Shown: one piece after another, positions 47,532 to 57,800 of the stretch
Numbering within the stretch: the stretch's first letter is position 1
Layout of the letters: every line of letters starts with the position of its first letter
Assembly (NCBI GenBank): GCA_033439765.1
Contig: JAULSN010000009.1
Span: 1,984,001-2,048,000 of the forward strand
Source of the DNA: Lasiosphaeria ovina
Lineage: Eukaryota; Ascomycota; Sordariomycetes; Sordariales; Lasiosphaeriaceae
Length of the DNA stretch: 64,000 nt
Direction: 5' to 3'
The notes under the pieces: model-generated
The model's database searches: none
Seen by the model: only the letters and a program-made list of their open reading frames with translations
Told to the model about the DNA's origin: nothing
Made by a program: the position numbers and the translations under genes

Positions 47532-49077
47532 TTTGATGTCGGTGGTGGTGGTGTTCGTCACCTCTCTGCCTTTCCCAGGTACCAAAAGGAAGGTAGGTAG
47601 GTAGGTAGGCGATTTGGTATTATTTCAAGAAATAAAATAGAAACAAAACACACGCGGAGAGAAACCAGCCCTCCTGTCGTGCGTGGCAGAGTGGAAAGAA
47701 GCGAAAGGGAAGAAAGGGGTAGCCAGGTAGGCACGTAGGCACGTAGGCCAAGGTATAGATAGCAAGTGTCCGGAGGCGGCCTGCTTATCCGGGAGAACAG
47801 CGACAAACACAGAAAGGGGGGAGATCCAGCTCCCGAGATCTGTTGTCAAACAGACTGGAAGGGGAAGAATCGGGACAGAGAAGGAAACAAAAGAGGCTTA
47901 CGAGGGCAGACGATCCCAGTCGTACAGTCCCAGTTCAGCCCCTAAATGGGGCGAATTGTCGCCCCATCTATTTCATTCATTCCATGGCCATGGATGGCAA
48001 TTGATTCCCACGATCCATCCCCGCAGAAGCAAGCAGCAGAAGCAGCACGAACCAGTGGTTTTGCCTTGTGTAAGAGAAACCCGCGCGGCGGGGGCGTAGG
48101 TGTGTAGTGTAGCATCTACAGCGGTGGATCTGTTTCGGGGACGTGGTCCCGGCGATCGCTTTTCTTTCCTTCTTTCTTGGCAGCGGGTGTTTGAGATGGG
48201 TGGGTATATATACCGCTCGAGTAAAGAAAGGGGGTGATTTCAAAACACAAAACACGACGTGCAGCGTAACAGGGCCAACCTTCTTTTTGATCTTCTGCAA
48301 TTCTTCCGCTTGGCTTTTTTGTTGCACGAATGAACGACCCCAGCCCTCGGGTCACCAACACGTCACTGCGCAACCCCCACGGAATTAATCCTCTTCCCCG
48401 TGCGTAGTGCAAATGCGTAGTGGCAGGTCGGAACGAATAATGGCAAGAATTACTGGGGAGACAGATATGGAGATATACACAAACCATTGTTGGTAGAGTG
48501 TGCTACAGGGGGGGGGGGGGGCTAGGAACCCCGGAGGATTGCATTGCATTGTGTTGCACTGCGTTGCGGTTGTCGGCTAAACCTGCTCTGCGCGCTCTCT
48601 CGATGGCTTCGCTCGGTCGTCGGATCGTGCACGGCCTGTGGATCCCTTGGTGCGTTTGAACTAGGCAGGGTAGGGTACCAGGTAGGACAGCATAGGTAGT
48701 AACACGTATGACAGGATAGGGGTTGAAACCTCTTCGTAGCTAGTTGTTGATGTTGCGCGGCCGCTGTTTGGGGATAGTCGCTTCCAGAACAAAAATGAAA
48801 AAGTACCCGAAAAAGGGGGAATTGACACCAGTTCCCGGTTGCACTGGCATTGGGAAAAAGTAGGTACAGGTCCATCAATAACTCAGTTTGATGATATAAT
48901 ACTACCAAAAGGGGGGAAATGGCATATAAAAATACCATTGAGAAGACTTACTCAATAGATGATCAGGTAGCTGGCCGCTGGATATCAAGCACAGCACACC
49001 CTCTTTGACCCAAAGCCCTGCGCCATCAACTATATAGTCGCCTAAAAGAACCTTCCCTCCACAACCGAACCGGCCCG
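47532..49077. other. intergenic spacer, 1.5 kb
   Basis: Promoter of the secreted hydrolase gene and 3' UTR of the CoA ligase gene. It has a (ggta)n run aggtaggtaggtaggtagg at 47591-47609, tandem gtaggcacgtaggcacgtaggc near 47725-47750, a poly-G run at 48509-48521 and gcattgcattgtgttgcactgcgttgcg at 48540-48567. No gene was seen. Confidence 0.5.
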
Positions 49078-51252
49078 TCATATCTTCGACGCCTTCGCGC
49101 GGCGGGCCTCGCGCTCGCGGTCGCGGAGCAGGCGCCTCAGGATCTTGCCGCTGGGGCTCTTGGGGATGACGTCGATGAACTCGACGCCGCCCTTGAGCCA
49201 CTTGTAGTGGGCCTTGTGGTCCTGGACGAACTTGAGGATCTCGGCGGCAATGTCGTCGTCCTTGCGCGACGACACCTCGGCCGACGTCACAACAAAGGCC
49301 TTGGGCACCTCGCCGTCGCGGTCGTCGGGCACGGAAATCACGGCGCAGTCGTCGACGGCCGGGTGCGAGAGCAGGTGGGCCTCGAGCTCGGCCGGCGCGA
49401 CTTGGTGTCCCTGTTGACCCCAGGAAAATGACACGGTTAGCGACATCTGTTGCAAGTGAGGTCCGCCCCAAATAAGGAACAAATTGGCCCGAACCTTGAC
49501 TTTGATGAGCTCCTTTAGGCGGTCGACAATGGTGAGATGCTCGTTTCCTGAAGCAGACTTGGTGACCATGACCTCGTCGCCTGTGCGCAGCCACCGCCCG
49601 TCCTCATCAAAGATAAAGGCCTCGCTCGTGGCTTTCTCGTTGTTCAAGTAGCCCAGCACGACCGAAGGACCCTGCACGAGGAGCTCGCCGGGGGTGTTGT
49701 AGGCGGTGATCTCCTGTCCGTCCGGGCTGACGAGTTTGGCTCTCGTGCTGGGGAGAAGAGATCCCGACGTCCCCTGTTCGATGTCGAGCTCGCTCGTCGA
49801 GCAGACCACGGTCGACGTCTCGGTCAGGCCTGGGTACCGTGTCAGCAGATCGCAATCTCATGCTACTCACGGTTATCTATCTATGATGGCACGTACCATA
49901 GCCCTGGCCGAGATTCCAGTTTGGAAAGAGGCGGAGAAGTCCTTCAACGGTTTCTTTCCCTGTAGGTGCTGCCCCGACGAAAATGAACCTGACGCTGCTC
50001 AGGTCGTACTTTTTACATATCTCCCAGCTGCTCAACAAGCGAACGATGATGGGAGGGACCTAACGTTTTGTTAGGGAGACGTGGGCGAAGAGAACTACGG
50101 GCTGGCAACTCACGAGAGGAAGATGATTGATCTTGAATTTCTCAATAGCTTGGAGAAACTGGTTGAGCTCGAATCTTGGCAGGACAATAATTTCGTCACC
50201 ACGCCATGTTGCGGAAACAGCGACAACGACGAGTCCGTAGATGTGGCTGAAGGGGAGGATGCCAAGCTCGACCTGAGTGTCGATGCCCAGCTTCTTTCTG
50301 TGCACCGATTCGAACACGCAGTACTGCATCGCGTTTGCGATGACGTTTCGGTGCGAGATCATGACGGCTTTCTACGCCCAAGGCACATCAGCGCGAGAGC
50401 CCTTGCGGTATGGGACCGACCCTTTGATGGCTTACAGGCAGGCCAGAGGTGCCGCTCGAGTAGCATAGAAAGGCAACCTGTCGGGCACCCTGGCCCTTGC
50501 TCCACCTCAGGGGCTCGAGGTCGGGCAAGGAGCGGCCCTCTTGGATCAGATCGTCGACCGTCTCGAAGTGCGGCTTCGGGGCATGATGCGGCAAGTCCAT
50601 GAGGAAGATCTTATCCTCGGGGATGCCGGCGCCCTTAGCGGCCGCAAGCGCGGTCTCGAGGACGGGCACGCAGGTGAAGAGGATCTTGGCTCCCGAGGAC
50701 TTGAGCTGGTGCTCGAGCTCGCTGGCCGAACACGCCACGTTGGCAGGACTGGCAATGCCCGAGAGACGGTGGACGGCAAACATTACCGATAAATAATCGA
50801 TCTGTTTTATTTGTTTGCAAGGGTGAGACGTGGTAAGCAAGCAAGCCAGTCCTCTAATCTTTCCGTTGCCCGATAAGTTGCTCACAGCTTACAGTGTTGA
50901 AGGAGAAGACGCCAATGACCTTGTCCCATGGCGAGTCGGCATTGGGCTCCCAGCCCATGGTCTTGGACAGGGCCTTTGCGAGGAGATCGACCCGTTTAAA
51001 GGACTCGGCTGTGGTGTAAGTCTTGCCCGTGATGCCGCATGTGAAGGGATTCCGGCTCTTGGCAATGGGATGGCGGCCAGTTTCCTCACTGCGCATAAAA
51101 TCGCCTATGGTGATGGAGTCGGGCGGGTCTTTTCACGCGGCGGCAGCAGCAGCTCAGCAATTGACAACGTGCGCCATCCAAACTCTGAAGAGGCAATTGG
51201 AAGACGTACCGAAGGGGAGTTTCGGGACCCATGCTGGAGGATAGAAGACCAT
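49078..51252 (-). CDS. 4-coumarate-CoA-ligase-like acyl/aryl-CoA synthetase, peroxisomal
   Basis: ANL-superfamily ligase that adenylates a carboxylic acid and transfers it to CoA. Seven exons: 51252-51210, 51128-50893, 50801-50436, 50371-50114, 50059-49897, 49829-49495, 49410-49078, giving 577 residues; all phases close. The start ATG at 51252 opens [15 protein letters not shown] with the Asp split by intron 1. Motifs: AMP-binding loop SSGTSGLPK, split exactly by intron 3; [30 protein letters not shown] across intron 5; and [20 protein letters not shown] across intron 6, then [14 protein letters not shown] with the catalytic lysine. Ends RAKASKI, a PTS1-type signal, so import into peroxisomes is likely. 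Intron 6 uses gttcgg as donor; the codons of that intron are open in frame. Substrate (phenylpropanoid, fatty or benzoic acid) cannot be told from sequence. Confidence 0.92.
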
Positions 51253-51797
51253 ATCTTTTTCTTTTCTTTTGCTTTTTTCTCGCGAATTAACTAGGTAGGT
51301 AGGGTGCGGAGGTAATTGTCGCCGAATACACAGTCACAGGCCGTCGGGTGCACGCTAGCCTTTCTATCAGGCAGTTACCAGGTCGCTGACGATCGTCGTT
51401 ACCTTAGCTGGGTGGAGCCGCAAGCAATGTGAATAGGTAACATAAGTAAGGCGAGTTAAGGGATGGAAGTGAAGCAGCGTCATGAGACGAATGATAAGCA
51501 ACGAGACGGGCACTGCGGCTAACGCCTATATAAGGTAGTGCCCGTACCTTAGGTAGGCATCCTCCCCGGACCCATGGCGAAATCCCCGACGCGCACTAGC
51601 TTCCCGTATCACTTTACTACTAATGGCTGCCCGCACTCTACACGTGTACACTAAATCGCGGTGGGTGTGGAGGGGTGAATCAACAGTAAAGTCAGCTGCG
51701 ATGGACTCCCCAAACGACTGAAATCGGAAAGGTGGGGCTTCAAAGTAACCGGCCGGAAACTTTCCATCTCACGGTGGCCGGCTACTTTTCCTTAATT
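51253..51797. other. spacer upstream of the CoA ligase, with hairpin
   Basis: This is the promoter of the CoA ligase gene. It has cctaggta-type copies at 51288-51303 and 51544-51558. An imperfect inverted repeat (caaagtaaccggcc at 51741-51754 and ggccggctacttttc at 51775-51790) borders a 20-base loop directly before the dispersed repeat that starts at 51798. Confidence 0.5.
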
Positions 51798-52036
51798 TAC
51801 CTTCCATATCCGTGAAAGGTAAGAACATGGAGGTCACAACCGCGCCAATGTCCCGTTGCTTGTCCAAACCCACCTTCCCCAGCAGGGACCCGTTTCCCCA
51901 ATCGAGATGCCCCCTTTCCCCACGGCCAGCTGTGGGGCATCCCAAGGCCTCGGCAAACGGCGCTTGCAGGGAAATGGTGCAAAAGCCGGACCTAGCCGAG
52001 CGTTTTCTCCAGTCTGACTACTGCATCCCAATTTAC
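51798..52036 (+). repeat. dispersed repeat R, copy 1
   Basis: Matches the segment 60803-61229 in the same orientation: taccttccatatccgtgaaaggtaagaa, then aatgtcccgtt, tccccaatcgagat, ccccacggccagctgtgggg, ggcaaacggcgcttgc, ggggaaatggtgcaaaagcc and actgcatcccaatttaca are shared with few changes. Copy 1 carries about 42 extra bases between two cccgtt direct repeats (51852-51896) that copy 2 lacks. No coding capacity; origin (decayed transposon, solo LTR or duplicated non-coding gene) is not clear. Confidence 0.85.
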
Positions 52037-52218
52037 ACTACCAAATACCAACCGCAAGCAATCTTCACCCGCGCATCAGGCCCTCCCGGGAGGCTCCGAT
52101 GGCAAACATCGCAACTAAAGGCGTAAGCCGACCGACAAAGCCCAAAAGAGAGCGCGCGACGTCTGATAACCCTGAATTATCTTTAAGCTGGTTCGCTCTT
52201 CGCTGGCGATCAACTTAT

Positions 52219-52530
52219 TCATGCCTGTAGGTTAACTGTTGGAATATCCACTGGTTTCTGCGTTTTAACAAAAAGATCGCAGGGAGAGATAGCTCTAACA
52301 GGCGATTGGGAAGAGGTCCCATATCCGATGGCAATTTCAGTTGGCACAGCGAGCACTGTTGAATGGCGGGGATGCAAATCACCTGTTCCATGCTTCAAAA
52401 TGGTATTAGGGAAACCAGCCACTTTGTGGACAGAAAGGGATGCTGAAGGTAGTAACCCAGTTCCAGCGGAACTTTCAGTATATATTCTCGACGGGTGGCT
52501 CAAAATACATATAACATGATAGAAAAGAGT
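52219..52530 (-). other. unrecognised open frame, low-GC3
   Basis: About 100 codons end at 52219; the frame is open upstream to about 52530 with no clear ATG. No domain was recognised. It follows 52569-52937 on the same strand, and a splice acceptor ttcttcag just after that frame's stop could join them, which is not proven. Codon use is unlike the GC3-rich genes of the first 51 kb. Confidence 0.25.
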
Positions 52531-52568
52531 TAAAGATGATAGTTTATTTTGATTGCCTGAAGAAATTA

Positions 52569-52937
52569 TCAGGGAGCATAATTCAGTTCTAAACGAACAT
52601 CACTACTTATATAGCAACAGGTCTTAATGATGGCACATTTGGTGATTCTCTCTCCTTTACTTTCCTCGTCGCTCCAGCAGTTACTAGTCCTGAATGCTTC
52701 ACCAAGGCCCGGACTAAACATCGTAAGTATATGATCGCGTTCGGGTATAAAAGTGTGTAGAACTCCGTCTTGGGAGTCCACCCCGAATGTTGAGTATTTT
52801 ATTAGATCTAACGCCTCTTGAAACCCAAACCAAATTTGGAGAGAGACGTCTCTAGGTAAGTGGGGTATGTTAACTAGCCGTATTAGTGGTACTTTGCGAA
52901 ATTCCGGTCGAAAAATGAACTCGACAGGCCCAATCAC
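52569..52937 (-). other. unrecognised protein-like open frame, low-GC3
   Basis: About 122 codons, opening at GTG rather than ATG, so either the 5' part is in an upstream exon or the frame is a relic. The composition is well-mixed and globular-looking (RLVNIPHLPRDVSLQIWFGF, TFIPERDHILTMFSPG), unlike random shadow frames, but no family was recognised. Codons ata, cta, tta, aga and aaa are frequent, in contrast to the surrounding host genes. An orphan gene, a decayed mobile element or an old virus-derived insertion are all possible. Confidence 0.35.
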
Positions 52938-53150
52938 CTAACCTAGCATTGAAACTTGATTGGTGTCAATATTCGCGGAGAACCTGACGCGTTTGTCGAC
53001 ATATGAATACAGAGCGTTCATCTTGTCCTTGTTCATGGCCGTCAGGCGCTTTTGATAGTGTTTACTTCCTTATCCGAAATCAACTTGCGCCCCTCTATTA
53101 TCTTCCACCGCCCATGCCGAACGGCCTTATTACGATGGTACTACCTTGTC

Positions 53151-54170
53151 TCACCTTATCTCAGCGCCTTCACCTGTGAGTTCCTCCAGCCCCAAGACGT
53201 AGCAATCCCCTAAAAACATTATGGAACCGTCCTCTCGCCTTCGGAGTGCAGCCGCGTTCGAGCAACCGGCCAGGATATACACAAGGCCCCCCTCCTCGGT
53301 AAAATCAGGTGCTAGCACAAGCCGTCCATCTTGTAGCAGCCCCAGCGTCTTCGAAGCTACGATATAATCTACTGCAGTGGCCAGCTCCTCGACTTCGGCG
53401 AAGCGCCTCTCCTCAGCTACCTGGGGCCAATCTTCCACTGTCCAATCACATGGTTCATTCGGGAGCCAGGGCCTCGTCTTGGGGAACCGGAGCCTCCAGG
53501 CAACGGCACAGAGCCATGCGTCGAGGAACCGTTTCCACAGAGAGTCGTGGCTGGGGATCCGCCTGAGGAGTGGTTCCAGAAGCATTGCCACCTCGGCACC
53601 TCGACGAAACTCCAACCACTGGCGGCCGCGGAACGGCGGCGTCGTGTTGGGTGACGGGCGACACAGCTTTGTCTTGTCTTCGCCACTGTATGGACGTCCT
53701 AGCTCAAGGAGGTGGTCGATCTCCAGGGCGACCACTTCCAAGGACCCCAGCGGGTAGCCTTTGATGGTAAGCTCGAGTTTTGAGGGAGAGAATTCGTAGT
53801 GAGGCGTCTCAGGTTGGCCAACGCAGCCTACGAACTTGTCCCACGGCTGTGATTGCAGAATGATGTCCAAGCATCCACCTGTAGCACGGGCGTAGTTTTC
53901 GACCGTAGAGCAATAAAGCCCCTCGACGCTGTCATTGTAAACCGGGCGGATTTGAGCGCTGAACTCGAGACTGCTTCTTGGCGGTTCCGCGGAAGCTCTC
54001 CCTGATGAGTTAACAATCGCCTGCTTCCAAAAAGCACTTATCTATAACTAACCTGCATCCTTGTCTGCAACAACGTCCAACAGCTTCGATTATACGGCCT
54101 TGGATGGTGTCGCACGAGATCGGCGGGTCCGTGCCTCGAAACCTCTACCGCCGTGTAGGGCAGAGAATGC
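53151..54170 (-). pseudogene. HET-6-like heterokaryon-incompatibility protein, C-terminal remnant
   Basis: The long frame (about 250 codons, 53990-53151) shows the usual C-terminal half of fungal HET-6-type proteins: AFWKQAIVNSSG, a variable middle with tryptophan-rich segments, then DGRLVLAPDFTEEGGLVYIL, LAGCSNAAALRR and SIMFLGDCYVLGLEELTGEG, the family's closing strands. There is no ATG at the beginning of this frame. Further upstream the fragment ISCDTIQGRIIEAVG (near 54060-54110) also resembles the family but lies in another frame, with possible splice sites between. The N-terminal HET domain (the part that triggers cell death) is absent from the window. This is most likely a truncated gene, less likely the tail of a gene with unresolved short introns. 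Confidence 0.6.
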
Positions 54171-54841
54171 AATGACGCGTGCAGGAAAGATGAGTCTTTT
54201 ATCGGCGCTCGGGGCTGGCCAACAATCTGTAGGACCCCTGCAAAGCGTAGACACAGCATTTCACAGTAGGGTGCCGAGGAAAGCAGCGGGCTTGGAAAAT
54301 GTCAAGGAGCCGATCCCTCGCGCCACCACCTACCTTGGGCAGGCCAACCACACACAAATAAGAGCAAAGGACCGCTTTCTACTCCCCTCTATGTTGTCTC
54401 CAGTCCCGAGTTTGACATAGCGTCTTCACGAATGACTATAACGCATCTACGCTACCCGTTCGTACTGTCGCGAGGTACTCGGTCAACAGCCTCTCCCCCA
54501 GCCATGCCCCAGGTCTAATCCCCCCAATATAATGCACTCCCCGGCTGTTCCTAAATATATCTTACCAGCTATAAACGAAAATAGCGCTTACTCTCAAAGT
54601 GTGACATGGCATAACTCTTAAAGAACCCTCCAGTCCAACCTTAAACAACTAGCTAATTTTAGCGTGTAGCAAAGGGCTTCAAATTAAGGTTTGTCATCCA
54701 CCAGCTAATTATTCAGCCTTTTACAGGAAAACAAGGAGATTCTCAAGCCTTTTATAAGAGATATTTCGCCACAAGGAAAACTATATAAGCAAAGCTTAGG
54801 CATAGGTGGTGGGTGGGGTGGAGGCTAGCATTTTAAGCAGA
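54171..54841. other. AT-richer spacer 3' of the NLR gene
   Basis: No gene was recognised. From 54420 to 54800 the base composition shifts to A+T with many taa/tta steps, compatible with old repeat DNA or mild RIP-type decay, but no repeat copy was found in this window to test it. Confidence 0.4.
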
Positions 54842-57800
54842 TTAGGAAGGATGTGATCTAAGCAGCCGCGCAACGGCCTCGTGCCCGTTCGCAGCCGCCC
54901 TCGACAGCGGCGTCTGCCCATCTCTATCCTCGGCGTCGACGGCGGCGCCCTTCTCGAGGAGCAGCCGCGCAACGGCCTCGTGCCCTTTCGTAGCCGCCAA
55001 CAACAGCGGCGTCCGCCTATCTATGTCCTCGGCGTCGACGGCGGCGCCCTTCTCGAGGAGCAGCCGCGTAACGGCCTCGTGCCCGTTCGCAGCCGCCCAC
55101 CATAGCGGCGTCCGCCTACTACTATCCTCGGCGTCGACGGCGGCGCCCTTCTCGAGGAGCAGCCGCGCAACGGCCTCGTGCCCTTTCGTAGCCGCCAACA
55201 ACAGCGGCGTCCGCCTATCTATGTCCTCGGCGTCGACGGCGGCGCCCTTCTCGAGGAGCAGCCGCGTAACGGCCTCGTGCCCGTTCGCAGCCGCCCACCA
55301 TAGCGGCGTCCGCCTACCACTATCCTCGGCGTCGACGGCGGCGCCCTTCTCGAGGAGCAGCCGCGTAACGGCCTCGTGTCCGTTCGTAGCCGCCCACGAC
55401 AGTGGCGTCCGCCTACTAATACTACCCTCGGCGTCGGCGGCGGCGCCCTTCTCGAGGAGCAGCCGCGTAACGGCCTCGTGTCCGTTCGTAGCCGCCCTCG
55501 ACAGCGGCGTCTGCCCATCGCTACCCTCGGCGTCGACGGCGGCGCCCTTCTCGAGGAGCAGCCGCGCAACGGCCTCATGCCCGTCCGCAGCCGCCCACCA
55601 TAGCGGCGTCCGCCTACTACTATCCTCGGCGTCGACGGCGGCGCCCTTCTCGAGGAGCAGCCGCGCAACGGCCTCATGCCCGTTCGCAGCCGCCCACCAT
55701 AGCGGCGTCCGCCTACTACTATCCTCGGCGTCGACGGCGGCGCCCTTCTCGAGGAGCAGCCGCGCAACGGCCTCGTGCCCTTTCGTAGCCGCCAACAACA
55801 GCGGCGTCCGCCTATATCTGTCCTCGGCGTCGACGGCGGCGCCCTTCTCGAGGAGCAGCCGCGTAACGGCCTCGTGCCCGTTCGCAGCCGCCCACGACAG
55901 TGGCGTCCGCCTACCACTATCCTCGGCGTCGACGGCGGCGCCCTTCTCGAGGAGCAGCCGCGTAACGGCCTCGTGTCCGTTCGTAGCCGCCCTCGACAGT
56001 GGCGTCTGCTTACTAATACTATCCTCGGCGTCGGCGGCGGCGCCCTTCTCGAGGAGCAGCCGCGTAACGGCCTCGTGTCCGTTCGTAGCCGCCCTCGACA
56101 GCGGCGTCTGCCCATCGCTACCCTCGGCGTCGACGGCGGCGCCCTTCTCGAGGAGCAGCCGCGCAACGGCCTCATGCCCGTCCGCAGCCGCCCACCATAG
56201 CGGCGTCCGCCTACTACTATCCTCGGCGTCGACGGCGGCGCCTTTCTCGAGGAGCAGCCGCGTAACGGCCTCGTGCCCGTTCGCAGCCGCCCTCGACAGT
56301 GGCGTCCGCCTACCACTATCCTCGGCGTCGACGGCGGCGCCCTTCTCGAGGAGCAGCCGCGTAACGGCCTCGTGCCCGTGAGCAGCCGCCCTCGACAGCG
56401 GCGTCTGTTTATCTATGTCCTCGGCGTCGACGGCGGCGCCCTTCTCGAGGAGCAGCCGCGTAACGGCCTCGTGCCCGTTCGTAGCCGCCCTCGACAGTGG
56501 CGTCTTACTAATACTATCCTCGGCGTCGGCGGCGGCGCCCTTCTCGAGGAGCAGCCGCGTAACGGCCTCGTGTCCGTTCGTAGCCGCCCTCGACAGCGGC
56601 GTCTGCCCATCGCTACCCTCGGCGTCGACGGCGGCGCCCTTCTCGAGGAGCAGCCGCGCAACGGCCTCATGCCCGTTCGCAGCCGCCCACCATAGCGGCG
56701 TCCGCCTACTACTATCCTCGGCGTCGACGGCGGCGCCCTTCTCGAGGAGCAGCCGCGCAACGGCCTCGTGCCCGTTCGTAGCCGCCAACGACAGCGGCGT
56801 CCGCCTATATCTGGCCTCGGCGTCGAAGGCGGCGCCCTTCTCGAGGAGCAGCCGCGCAACGGCCTCGTGCCCGTTCGCAGCCGCCCACCATAGCGGCGTC
56901 CGCCTACCACTATCCTCGGCGTCGACGGCGGCGCCCTTCTCGAGGAGCAGCCGCGTAACGGCCTCGTGCCCCTTTTCGGCGGCCCACCATAGCGGCGTCC
57001 GGCCATCCTTATCCTTTAAGTCAATATTGGATAAGGCTGAAGGGGGCAGGAGGGCTACCAATGTTTCGTCCCCTTGCTCCACGATGTAAGAAAGAATATC
57101 TCTTCGTCGAGGATAAATAAATTCACGCCCGAGCTTGATCCGTTTATTCTTGTCTTCACAATAGCTCTTGAATGTGCGATGAAGCGGAGATACTGAAGGC
57201 TGGATTCCCATCAGGGCCATTAGAAGTGCCCGCACTGTTTCATCACTGTCGGTGGCCACTGCTGCAAAAAATGGTGGCCCATACCGCTCCTCTCCTACCT
57301 CTAAGCAGGTTAGGTTGGAGGGATAGCTTGTGATTAGGTTTCCCACGTTATGCTCTGCCAGTATGTATAAAAGGCTCGCATTTGAGGTGTGTCGACGTAT
57401 GTTGTGTTTTTCGAATAGGTTATCGAGATCGATCCACACGGGGAGCTGAAAGTCTCGGAGAAACTCCTTCTGGTTGATGCCGCTCCCCGCTGCTACATCT
57501 GCGTGAAATAGGACATTCCTGACAGCATACTCGAGAAAGGGAAACTTCTGAACTGCCGACCGGCAGAGCTCCACGGCCTCCTGCGATGACGCTTTGGGGA
57601 GAGGATTGGTGAGATTCAGAGAAGCAACAGCCTTGGCGTTAATGTGCGCGAAGCAACACTGTTTCAGTCGTTCATGACTTTCGCCACGGAAGTCTTTAAA
57701 TTCTGGCCAGATCCCCTTCAGTCCATCTCCTTTCAGGAGAAAATCCCTCACGGACTCGTGGATAAATTGCACAGTCGGATGTTTGGACTTGGTAATTTCG

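Noticed and set aside
55023..57089. Long plus-strand frames (452 and 224 codons) and extra minus-strand frames over the ankyrin array
   Set aside because: The repeat unit is 99 or 102 bases, so a frame without a stop in one unit stays open through all of them. The ankyrin frame continues into the NACHT domain and is the real one.
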